From: Dimorphilus gyrociliatus
Taxonomy: Eukaryota > Annelida > Polychaeta > Dinophilidae
NCBI GenBank assembly: GCA_904063045.1
Contig: CAJFCJ010000006.1
Span: forward strand, 868,001 to 932,000
DNA: 64,000 nucleotides
Direction: 5' to 3'
Within the stretch, counting starts at the first letter, position 1; each line of letters starts with the position of its first letter. Both the position numbers and the translations under genes were made by a program. The notes below the pieces were generated by a model. It was not told where the DNA came from, searched no databases, and was given only the letters and a program-made list of their open reading frames with translations. Shown here piece after piece: positions 1 to 10,896 of the stretch.

Positions 1-505
1 TTCCTTAGACATTCTGAAAATTACAATTATTCTAATTTTAGATAGTGAATGATTCATAAATGAATTACACAATCGTTTTCAATTATGTTATATTAGGCCT
101 AAAACGATAGTTTTCTACAACTACGATAAGAATTATATTTAACACCGGTTGTATAAAGGTCTGTTAAAAAAGAGAATCATATTCTGACTCTTTTTTCAAG
201 TTAAAGAAAGTTGGCATATTAAAATCATATGAAATCTATTTGATACATTTTCAGAAATTGAACCTTTTTAAAACTCCAGTGTTAATTTTTAGTTGTTTTA
301 GTTTTCCAGTGTCTATTTCAGTCATCTTGAATTGCTTTTTAGATGTGTCACTTCGGTAGTCAAAAAATAAATAATTGGAGGCCTGTTCAAGTATTGCGGA
401 AGCGGAAATTGTCGGTTTATAGTGGTGCCCTCTCGTAAGAGAAACACCAGAATATGATAAACAACGAGATTTAACGGGACTAACGTTGTACGCTAAAACC
501 CAAGA
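1..505. other. Upstream region of PUF60, no gene seen
   Basis: AT-rich sequence without a supported ORF. The last part presumably holds the PUF60 promoter and 5' UTR, since the first coding ATG is at 506. No RNA gene or repeat recognised. Confidence 0.4.
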
Positions 506-3500
506 ATGTTACCAATAGTAAGTATTTTTGCGATTATTATTCTGTTTTCAGAGAATAATTAATCAACTTGATGAGAGAGAACAACTGAATATCATTTCTG
601 ATGCTTATTAACTCAGTGATTTCAATTTCTGCTTTTGATCATCGAAATGATACATTATGAGACCACACCGCCATTTTGACAGCATTTTTAAATATCGTTA
701 ATATTTACAGAACGGTTCATCGAGCCTGATGTCGTCGTTGAGTTTGCCTCCACCTTTGCCAAGTCAGACTCCATCCATGACGCAGTCAAAGTTATCGACA
801 ACCGTTATGGGAAGCGGAATGACACCCTTTGGAACGCCCGGTAAATTTTGTTTGTTATTTTAAATATAATTTACACAATTTAGTCTAATATGAACGCTTA
901 AAACTAATGAAATAAATTAATATTGAACACTTACGCTATATTTTAATATACGATTTATTATTCCAATAGATTTACATAAATTTTTATTATAGGTATTTCG
1001 GCACCTCCTCCTGTTGTACCGAATCTCATAGTTCCATCTGCTCTGCGACCAACAGCCATGCAGCAAACTTTAGGTAAAAATGCAAAACAAATGAGAATCT
1101 TTGCGAACGTTTAAAAATACGAATTAGGCTTTAATTTACAATCCTACAAAGTTTATTTGAAGACGTCTGTTGAACATGGGACATTAGCTTTAATGTTTTC
1201 TATTTTTTTCCCGATTTAATTTGATGTATACTTTTAGTAGTTCTATACAGCGTGCGTTTGTTTGTGGTTGTTCCAGTAAGAAAAGGCGATAGCAGAAGAC
1301 GTTTTCGACGAGAAGGGTGAAAAGTTATGGGGACAGACGCACGAGGCGAATGTATGCCATTGTTTGTAAACAAATTGAGTAGGCTTTATTTGGGATGTGA
1401 ATACATGTTCAAGTGCGATCAGGCTTCAATTTTCATAAAAATAATTGAACATTTTTAGAAAAAAATCGTGCTTATGTATCAACATCCAAAAAAATTGTTC
1501 ATGTCACATAACATGTGTGTTTTTTTTTGCCGTTAAAGTCGCTCCACATCGACAAAAAAACGGTCGTCTGGTAAATGGATGGTAAACCTTTTTTTATAAA
1601 CTATATAAAAAGAAAAATGTGCTTTCTTGGAAATTTTATTTACGTTTTCGTTAAACAATGAATTTCAAAACAGGCAATGTACAACTGAAACAAACGGGCG
1701 ATATTATACAGGGCTCCGGAGCGAAAAAATCGTCGAAGGATTTAGATGCGTCGAAATTGAATGTTAAACAGCAGGAAGCAATAGAAAAAGTTCGGAAGTA
1801 TGCCATGGAGCAGTCCATTAGGCAAGTTTTGGTGAAGCATACGATAGCTCAACAACAAGCTCAAATGATTCATTTTCAAGTAATTTTATTAAATATTTCT
1901 TCAAACCAAAGTTTAAACATATATTTGCAGACAACAGTTCAAAGACAACAAGCACTAGCGCTCATGTGTAGAGTGTACGTGGGTTCCTTAAGTTTTGAAA
2001 TTGATCAAAAGGTAAGATTCATAATTAAACTTAAACAAGGAAAATAAAATGGTTTATATCTTTTGCGGAGTTAGTTAATGTACTTGAGTGTTACACAGGT
2101 AGTGGAGAATGCATTTTCGCCGTTTGGTCCAATTGCAGATCTATCTTTACCCTACGATAACATCACTCAACATCATAAAGGCTTCGCATTTGTAGAATAT
2201 CGAGTTCCTGATGCAGCTTCTTTAGCATTGAGTCAAATGGATGGCGTTAAATTAGGAGGAAGATTTATTAAAGTAAGTATATAAGATTATATCTATCAGG
2301 GAAAGTAGCACATTTTTTTTCATCTGAAAGGTGGGAAGACCATCAAATATGCCCCAGGCACAACCAATTATAGAGAAACTAGCAGAAGAAGCCAAAACCT
2401 TCAATAGGGTCTATGTTGCTTCCATTCACTCTGAATTGAACGAGAGTGACATTCAAAGCGTTTTTGGCGCATTCGGTAAGATCAAATCTTGTTTACTTCC
2501 GATGGATTCGTCTAAACCGGGTAAACATCAAGGGTAAGCTCAATTTTATTTAACGTTAAATAGTCATCAAGCTTTCAATAAATTATAGGTACGCCTATAT
2601 AGAATATGAGGAAAGAAAGGCTTGTGAAGATGCTGTAAATTCAATGAATATGTTTGATTTAGGTGGCCAACTGCTTCGAGTTGGGCGTTGTGTTACACCG
2701 CCCGATGTTACAGTTTCGGCACCAGTTTCCATGCCGTCTAGCATGCCCACAGCAGCAGCTGTCGCAGCTGCTGCTGTGTCCATGAAGTTAAGCGCCATGG
2801 AAACTCTAGAAAATGGAAATAGTAAATCATCGAATAACAGTTTACAAAATTCCCCAAAGGTGTCAAATGGTCCTCCTGCTCCTGGTATTTATATACCAAC
2901 CACGCTGAGTGCCCAACCTATGGAGGTAGAGGAAGACAGTCCAACTCCAACACCTCCTGATGTTCCTCCTGTTGGCATAGCTATACCCTCCGCTCTGGGA
3001 GCAAGTGCAACTCCGGTTCAAGTCCCAACTCCCACACCACCTCCGCCCCCTCCACCACAGCCAATTGAAGAATCTAAGGAGCCAATTTTGGTGCCTGATC
3101 CAGTATCAATAGCGGCCACAGAAGAAGAACAGAAGCCGGATATCGATACAACATTAAGCACACAAGAAAACTTGAACATTAGTGGAACTTCAGCTAGACA
3201 AATGCTGATGCATAAATTAATGCAAAGATCTGCTGCCCGACCCTACCAGATAACTGATTGCCGAGTAATGATCTTAAGAAATATGGTAGGGCCTGACGAT
3301 GTGGATGAAGAATTAGAAAATGAAGTTACTGACGAGTGTGCTAAGTTCGGTAACGTCAACAGAGTTATAATTTACCAAGAGAGACAAGGGGAGGAAGAAG
3401 ATGCTGAAGTTATTGTAAAAATATTCGTTGAGTTTTCAAACGAGAAAGGTAAATTATTTCTTTTTTATGTCATAAAAGCTTATTCCTGTTTTTCCTTACA

Positions 3501-3611
3501 GAAGTTGAAAGTGCTATTGCAGCTTTGAACAATCGATTTTTCGCAGGCCGAGTAGTTAAAGCTCAAAAATATGATCAATCTATGTTTGACGTGCAAGATT
3601 TATCTGGATAA
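506..3611 (+). CDS. PUF60: PUF60 splicing factor (poly-U binding, half-pint family)
   Basis: Nuclear RNA-binding protein that helps 3' splice-site recognition with U2AF. Nine exons keep frame: 506-517, 711-840, 993-1073, 1674-1879, 1931-2011, 2099-2272, 2331-2533, 2589-3448, 3502-3611, giving about 618 residues, slightly longer than the roughly 560 usual. The N-terminal helix contains [21 protein letters not shown]1 begins at [10 protein letters not shown] and RRM2 at [12 protein letters not shown]; the C-terminal UHM begins [17 protein letters not shown]. Between RRM2 and the UHM lies a long Ala/Pro-rich linker with a polyproline run. The first coding exon is only four codons (MLPI), so the start is the least certain part. 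An AATAAA lies near 3796. Identity is secure from the order and wording of all three RNA-binding domains. Confidence 0.95.
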
Positions 3612-3795
3612 ATCAAAGTCATAGACAATTATTTGTATATACAATACTATTGTGAACTTAGTTGTAATTATATTTAACTTTGAAATACAAACACCTTGTA
3701 AAGTAATTGAAGTTTTTTTAAAGATATTTTTTATATGTTCAAAATTAAATATCAATAAGATGAGCAAATGAAAGTCATAAATTAAAGTTTTAAAA

Positions 3796-3801
3796 AATAA
3801 A
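3796..3801 (+). terminator. Candidate PUF60 polyadenylation signal AATAAA
   Basis: Canonical AATAAA about 185 bases after the PUF60 stop and before the next gene on the same strand. Inferred from motif and position only. Confidence 0.4.
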
Positions 3802-3924
3802 TTTTACTTTTTTGACTAAAACTCCATTGTACAATTACAGAATTCTTTTCCCATGTAAATATTTGAAATAGTGTAGGCCTGTGAAGGGAACCTGCGTTCT
3901 TTAACTTTTTAAAAATGAATAATT

Positions 3925-6900
3925 ATGATTACTTATTTTTTGATATTAATTCTATTAAATGCAAAACGAAGTATTCTATTAGACAAAAATAACTTTTGTT
4001 CACCAGAAAATTCTAGTAATTGTTTCCCAAATCTACATATTATACCTTCAACTGAAAATGACTCTGAGGATAGCTTTGAACAGTTCATACCAAAGACTAC
4101 GAGAGGCTCTTACGACTATGTAGATTCATTAGATTATAATTATTTCATAAGAATATCCATGAAAGACTATAATAGGGGAGAATGTAATAGATATACTTCG
4201 AACAAGAGTCGTAAAGAAGGATACTGTGGATTTTTATTTCGAAGAAAAAACAATAAAGAGTATAGAGTTGGAGTAGAAAATGGTAGTCATATGAAAAAAC
4301 TTCGAGTAGAAAGTCAAGTTGGTCTTCACCTATCAATTTTTTTATTATTTTCTTTTACATCTAAAGTATTATCTAGTCATCATAGTCTAGTCATTGACGG
4401 TGGTGAAAACCTACTTAGAAAGCTATATGCGCTACATTTTCATTGTATTCTATCTCAGCAATTCAAAAACAATTTGATTCTTCTTTTGAAAAATTTGAAA
4501 CTTTCTGTCTTAAATATTCAGAAAGACCTATAAATAAATCTTTCACTCCTCGACATATTATAGAAGATCCATCTTTCCAAACATCAATTTGCAAATCTAA
4601 GATTGGTATTATGGTTTACTGTTCTCAAGATGGATGGATCTATCCCAAAAAAAGAGTAGAATATTAGTAAGTCTTCTTTTTTATTCTAATTTTGAGAATG
4701 TTACTTTTCTTTCATTACAAAACAAATTTTTTAGTGCCGTGGGTAAAATAAAAAATCACGTTGAATTTATACTTTATAGACCAGGCTTAACTAATCTCTG
4801 CGGACCAACTCACCTCCTCCGAAATAATTTTCTTGATAAATCAATAAATTATAGGGAAAACAATATCCCTAAGAGTAAAGACAACATTAATGAAGGTTTT
4901 GATAAGAAAACTAATTATTTATCAGCTTACTCATCAATTAGTTTCGAAGAATGTCAGCAGTTATGCGCCGAGTATAGAGAAAAACTATGCACGGGCTTTT
5001 TATACACTCCAATCAAAGATAAGGAGATAGTGGTAAGTATATACCTAAATTAAAATAACATGAGTAATTGTACAGGTTATTAATTGAAAACACACAAAAA
5101 AGGGATATTGCCGACTTTCTGTAGGAAAGTTCTGTGAGGAAAACATCAAGTATTTTGTGTACTTAACAGCTGGGCAATTTCTCTATCAAGCGTATTATCC
5201 GCCGTGCAAGAAGGAATATGATGTCGATATCTATAAAATTTATAAAGAAAAGGGGATTTTACAGGGTTATGAAAGTAAACACAAATGGGAAAAGGACAAA
5301 GCAGATTACTTTTTAGATTCTAAATATTACATATGTTATTTAATTAAACATAATGTAACGTATAAAGAAGCTAAGAATCTTTGTAAACAAATGAATATGA
5401 ATTTAATTAGACCATATTTAATCAGTTCTATGCTTTTATCCCATTTTCCAACCAAAACTTTGATCTGGAGTGGAATGATTATTAACAAGACGAGAATGTT
5501 TTACGAGTCAAATTTTGTTAAAAAAAACAACCCTTTCAGTTCTGCCCTTTTATCAGGATTTGACATAACAGGCATTAAAGTATTTTAATAATTTCCTTAC
5601 TGAAAGCTTAAATGATAAACTATTATCTTTTTTATCTTGAATGAAATTATTGAAATAAGCCAACAACCTGTTACAAACTAGAACTATATTTTTCTTATAG
5701 AAAGGATGACTTTGAAAATATTTTATTGCCAAATTCCCAAAGTGAAAAATATTGTAGCGACAAATTGACAGTTGTTTGCCAAAAGCCACTAACAGGTTTA
5801 TGGAGTTCTTGGGGGCAATGGAGTAATTGCCCATGTTATAGAGAATTGGGATCAAAGGTTAAGAAACATAGGATTCGTTATTGTAACGATCCAAAACCTC
5901 ATAAGATTGCTGTAGACGAGAAAAGAGTTTGCGGGAGATATAACTATAGTATAGATTACGAAAATGAAAGCATGATTTGTCCTCCATTAAGACATACAGT
6001 TCGGGAATTGGTTGAAATTAATAATATTTTAGATCATAAAGAAGATATTTGTCGGGCTTATTACAGTCCTACTCAAAAATATAGGTCGGACGCTACCCTA
6101 ATTGAGAAAAACTACCAGGGAAAACGTATAAAGGATTGTTTATTATGGTGTATTAGAAATACCGATTGTCAAGAGTTAAACATATCAATCGATTTGAAAA
6201 AGATGAATAGTTCTAAAAGAAATTCAATGCAGTATAAATGTGTCTCTTCTGATAAATTTTGTTCGTTTGTCAGGAGAGATTTATTAACAAGTTTTCTCTT
6301 TCGAAGATCTGTACTTGTTTGTCATTCGAAATATTCAAAAACATGTCGTACGGCAATGTACCATCACGAATTAGAGACAGGCTTATGTCTAATTTACGAG
6401 CCCATTCCTAAAACTTTCAAAGAAGCTTTGAGGTTTTGTTCGCTTTATGGCATGCATCTAATGAAATTTGAACATTTCTTTGATGAAGCCGGTTTGGTTA
6501 GTGTTTTTTTTTTCTGTTTAATTTTTATTTTTGTTTTTTTTTTAAAAAAAAAATCAATTTACAATCACAACTAGCCAGATTACTTTACGTCAAAATATAA
6601 GGAAGTCGAAGCTTGGCTTGGTTTAATTAAAACAGGAGGAGTTTATAAGTGGAATTCAAAATTTTGGAGTGAAAATGCAACGTCAATCAGTAAAAGAATT
6701 ACTGAGGCTGATGGCGTTGGGAATTGTTATATATTCTACTTTCGAAAAAACAATAACGTAACTTTCAAGAGAGTTCGTTGCAATAAAAAACACTTTACTA
6801 TGTGTTATAAACCCCATAGAGGTCAATGGGGTATGTGGTCTCAATGGAGAAATTGCCATGTTAAACTGTTTACTAAGTGTCTTTTCGGCTATTATCGTAC

Positions 6901-7237
6901 AAGAACGTGTGATTCACCACCACCATATGACGGATATTGTTTAGGAAGATCTGCAATCTATCGACCATTATCAAATAGCCAAATGGTACATGATTCGAAA
7001 ATCTATAAATTTTTATTGAGTTTATTGAATAGTTTTCCAATTATGTACCAGATTCTATTCATTATTGCGGGAATAGTTTTGTTTGTAGCGATAATACTTT
7101 GCGTTAGAGTCTCAAAGACTAAAGAAAAATGCAAAGGTGTTTGTACAGACTTCGGCAAACCGAAAAGTTTTACTGATTCTTCAATAACGGGAAACAACGG
7201 GTCTGCTTTTTCCGAATCAGAAACTATTTATTCATGA
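3925..7237 (+). CDS. Membrane receptor-like protein with two PAN/apple-CTLD-TSP1 modules
   Basis: Predicted type I membrane protein of unknown function. It opens with a signal-peptide-like segment (MITYFLILILLNA) and an unassigned Cys-containing region. Then comes a PAN/apple-like stretch (SFEECQQLCAEYREKLC), a C-type-lectin-like domain (VTYKEAKNLCKQMNMNLI ... VVCQKP), a TSP1 repeat (GLWSSWGQWSNC), a second PAN-like stretch (KDCLLWCIRNTDCQ), a second CTLD (KTFKEALRFCSLYG ... EAWLGLIKTGGVYKWN) and a second TSP1 (GQWGMWSQWRNC). A hydrophobic helix near 7045-7105 and a short cytoplasmic tail follow. Both TSP1 repeats keep WxxWxxW, the C-mannosylation pattern. Introns I can place: about 4318-4418, about 4666-4732, about 5035-5103, one within about 5580-5700, and 6497-6574. 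Exon borders in the first half are approximate. No one-to-one ortholog recognised. Confidence 0.75.
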
Positions 7238-7320
7238 AATAATAATGAACTGTTTTGAATTATAGTAATTGATAATTGCTTTGTTAGAGAATATTAGGGA
7301 CGACTAATTTTAAACATAGT

Positions 7321-8167
7321 TTATGATAAAGACAACAGCTTGGCTGATAGAAAGTTACACATTTCCGTAATATCTTTGTTGTTCTCTCTTTTAGTAGATA
7401 CATTTTGCAATGTGGAATGGAATTCTGTCGAGTTAGCAAGATCAGCTACGGATGAACTCCCGTCTAGTGACATATCGAGAACTCGCAAAATAGTGAGACA
7501 ATCTTCATCACTAGCACTATATATAAAATCAGACGATGAAATATTCTCAATTAGGGCTGAACCTATTTCCAAACAATTTTCATACTCGTCATCATGCACA
7601 TTAGAATGCAATAAATTGTAAGCCAACTTTGATGCTGACGATGTACAGTCGATATTCTCCAGTAGGCCAGAAACAACGCTTCTTATGGATTCCTTCGCGT
7701 GTTTTCTCATCACTTTGTCACTTAGGGAAACTGATGAAGTTGCGTTAATAAGCGGATTAAGCAAAACTTTCGGATCTTTCAGAGAGAAAAAATCCTTTAT
7801 TGGCTCCTTTGGGTCATCTAGTAGAACATCCACTGTCTCTTCCATCTTTAAGCAATTGGTCAATAAGGAACAAATTCCATTCTTTTGCTTACTATCTTCT
7901 ATCTTAGATAGCGCAGAAACTACAAAGTAATAATTGTATTAATAGAAATTTATTAGTAGAGATCATACATTTTTTATGTATAACTTACTTATCGAACGTA
8001 TGTGAAATCTGCCTATTGACCATTCAGTTGAGTTACTATCTTGTGAGGCATACTTATAGCTCTCTTCAAGTAAATCAAAGCTATTGCTGTCCAATTTTGA
8101 TTTAATTTCCACTTTTTGCTCGTTGAAAAGATCCTATAAAATTTGATTTTAATACATATTTTATATA

Positions 8168-8206
<39 letters not shown>

Positions 8207-9090
8207 AAATGAACTGATTTAATACCAAGGGCATTTTGATGCTCATCAGAGGAGAATTTGAAGTTTCGTTCGGTGTCTTCTTTCTGTAAAAACAAGTATT
8301 TAATTTAATGTCATAAATTAACTTTGTGTTGTTTTATCTGCAAGATGCTTATACGGGAATTTTATCCTTGATAAAAATCATTTACCTATTAAACTCATCT
8401 ACTGACATTCCTCCTTCGGGAGCTACTGTCATAGACTCGATAACTGGCGCTAACATTTTTCCGAAAGGTGTTGACATGACGTCGTTCGGCAGACTGGTGA
8501 TATAACTCGGAATGGGCTGTTGGACAAGCATTTGGCAGATACGATCGCTAAATGTGTTGCAATTATGCTTCAATAGATGATACTTTGAAGCACTGGTTGG
8601 AAAATAGACTTAGTTAAATTATTATTGTTTTGAAAACTATTATTACTAACTTAAATTCATCGATAGACAGACTCTTCAGGAAGTCTTTGAATTCACTTTC
8701 CGACATGTTAGTCCTTCCTAGTTGCACAATATTATCAGGGCTCCCTAGGACTGTGCCGCACTGAAATAGCAAGAAAATGAATAGCCGAATATGAAGAGAG
8801 TCGTAAAAACAAATTAACTTACTGGGGGGCAATGCTGTATACCAGCCCCTCCAAAAAAGAATTCTCTACCATAAACAACAACGCCTGTATGCCATACTCC
8901 ATCAATTTGTTTGCCTGTACAATAAATAAAAATATCATTATATAGGAAAATGACTAAGGAAAAGTGTTTGGGCGATAAAGAGCGCTTCTAAACATAAAGA
9001 TTACTTACCCAACATCATCATTGATATTTGCTTGGCTAATCCTTTTGAAAGATCATAAATGTGAAGCTTAACGTTCATATGATTCGCCAT
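7321..9090 (-). CDS. DeSI-1-like PPPDE peptidase with C-terminal PUL-like domain
   Basis: Putative desumoylating/deubiquitinating cysteine isopeptidase. The first exon (about 9009-9090) begins MANHMNVKLHIYDLSKGLAK, the PPPDE start. Next come GVWHTGVVVYG with the catalytic-type His, FFFGGAGIQHCPP, then HNCNTFSDRICQ with the catalytic-type Cys, and PSYITSLPNDVMSTPFGKML, all typical of DeSI-1. Animal DeSI-1 normally ends about here (near 170 residues). This gene continues in frame-compatible exons (about 8221-8285, 8030-8125, 7321 to about 7919) into roughly 250 helical residues (EPIKDFFSLKDPKVLLNPL, ALIENISSSDF, CLTILRVLDMSL) resembling a PUL armadillo-type domain. Such PPPDE-PUL fusions are known from plants and fungi. 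The PUL assignment is by resemblance. The intron at 8126-8220 carries a TA microsatellite. Confidence 0.8.
8171..8204. repeat. TA dinucleotide microsatellite
   Basis: Uninterrupted TA tract inside an intron of the PPPDE gene, immediately preceded by TACTGTATA. Confidence 0.9.
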
Positions 9091-9468
9091 TCTCCCGTTT
9101 TGATAACAATTCGAAGAATATAATAAAATCAAATTGTAAATCAGTTTAATAGTGTTTGTATGGACACTGCCAAATTTCAAAATGGAACAAAAAATAGCGC
9201 CACAAAAATTAAATCAAAATGGCAATTTTGCTGATGATATCAGCCTTGAATAAGACATTTCATTTAGTTAATTCCAATATTAAGCGGTGCTAATCTTGAC
9301 TAATTATCAATTAAATTTCACAAAAAATATAAAGATACAATAAAAAATCAAGATCTTTCAAATATTTTATTTAAAGATAGAATTTATTAAAGGTAATGTT
9401 GCTTTCTACAAAATTGGAAAGCTCTTGAGTAATGTTCGTCTAATTGAAAGCATTTTATTTTCCTCAAA

Positions 9469-10054
9469 TTACTTTATAATTGTTATCTGCTTCATAAATA
9501 TTTCGCACAACAACCAACAAATAGTAAGAAGAAGGGTAAGCTTTAGAAGAAAGCAATTTGTTTTATCCATATAATCATAGTTTCTAATTACTTCTAGTCC
9601 CTTGTCTCCTATACGGAAATTCTTCTCGTCGGCATCATTTCCATCATTAACTTCTTTATGGCAATTTTCTCCAACAATCTCTGTTTCATCTTCTAATTGT
9701 TTAGCAACAATTCTATGTACAAATAAAAAGTAGATGTTTTACATTTATCTAAAAAAAGGCATAATAACAATAGCACAGACCCAGAATTTTGTAGGAATTC
9801 CTTAAAAGTTTCGAAATTTTTTACATGCTTCTTGGCCAAACCTAAAAAGAGTAGAGAATGTAATAATATAGAAACCTATTTAAAGAGTCTTTAAAGAAAA
9901 AAGCTCAATTTCAACCTTTGAGTTTGATGATATTGTTAATAAAATAGCGGTTTGAATAACCTAGCGGGAAATTTATTGCGTCGTACAACTCCTGAATTTG
10001 ATCTTCTGATAAATCTTTAATTAAATTGCTTAAATCATTTGTATCTGGTTTCAT
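9469..10054 (-). CDS. Small orphan protein with C-terminal membrane anchor
   Basis: Three exons join in frame, with introns of roughly 70-80 bases. Exon 1 (10054 down to about 9917) begins MKPDTNDLSNLIKDLSEDQI. Exon 2 (9842 to about 9774) begins GLAKKHVKNFETF. Exon 3 (9712-9469) starts IVAKQLEDETEIVGE and ends in a hydrophobic helix (LTLLLTICWLLCEIF) and a short tail. The protein is about 145 residues with an acidic middle and no signal peptide, so it looks tail-anchored with its N-terminus in the cytosol. No family recognised. It is supported by the three-exon frame continuity and the sensible membrane anchor rather than by homology. Confidence 0.6.
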
Positions 10055-10896
10055 ATTATTTTTTTGTTTATTTTTCCACGATGAATGCTTTAAATTACTT
10101 AAAATATGTTTAATTTTTGCTGTTGTTGATGTTTTTTTTTAAAAACAAACTGCACATCATCAATAATTCAAAATAAGAAAGGCTATAAACTAAGAATAGA
10201 TTTTTCAAAGGATGCAATGTAAATTCTTATTGACGTAATCAAGTTAGAGTTAACGTGTTCAGAGTCAGAGAGAGTTAAGAGATATATTGATTTGATTTTC
10301 AATCGCTTTATACTTATAAAGGCATAAATACAGTATATATTGTATTAACACTATTACCAAATAAGGTAATATAAACAGATAGAATCGAACATCTTTATAA
10401 AAATATGAAAGAAATCAATCAAACAATGATATTAATATTAAAAACAAATTCAGTGAAAATGTAAACAAAATGTAAAAAAAATCATTGTGTTATTACGTTT
10501 AAAAATCCGTATAGAAATCATTGACAGTTTTCGCAAACTCTCATTGAGAGTTGTTTTAGAATGAAAATATTGTCTTATTTTCAGATCAGATTATCGTGAC
10601 GTGCAAAGACTAAGTATTATTTCTTTGCTCCTGAATAAACGGAGTAATTTTTTCGTGATATTGCCTTTCTATTTATTCTATGAGTATTGGACCTTTAACA
10701 TTCCATTTATACGAAGATTTAACTCTCAATTACGATCTAGAAATTGGCAAGAAATTAAAAAATTTGTATTTATAAAATTTTAAATATGTGTAAAATATGA
10801 AATTTCTTAATGAAAATTTTCGATCATATAAGGATCTAGTAAAAAAAATAAATAAACAAAAAACAAACAAACAAAATAAAAGAAACAAGATATAAA
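10055..10896. other. Intergenic region, no gene supported
   Basis: Very AT-rich sequence between two minus-strand genes. A 60-codon plus-strand reading frame near 10601-10783 has hydrophobic, AT-driven composition and no homology cue, so it is not called. The right part should hold the 3' UTR of the TESK gene and the left part the promoter of the small orphan gene. Confidence 0.4.

Noticed and set aside
10601-10783. 60-codon plus-strand reading frame
   Set aside because: AT-driven hydrophobic composition, no splice partners, no homology cue.
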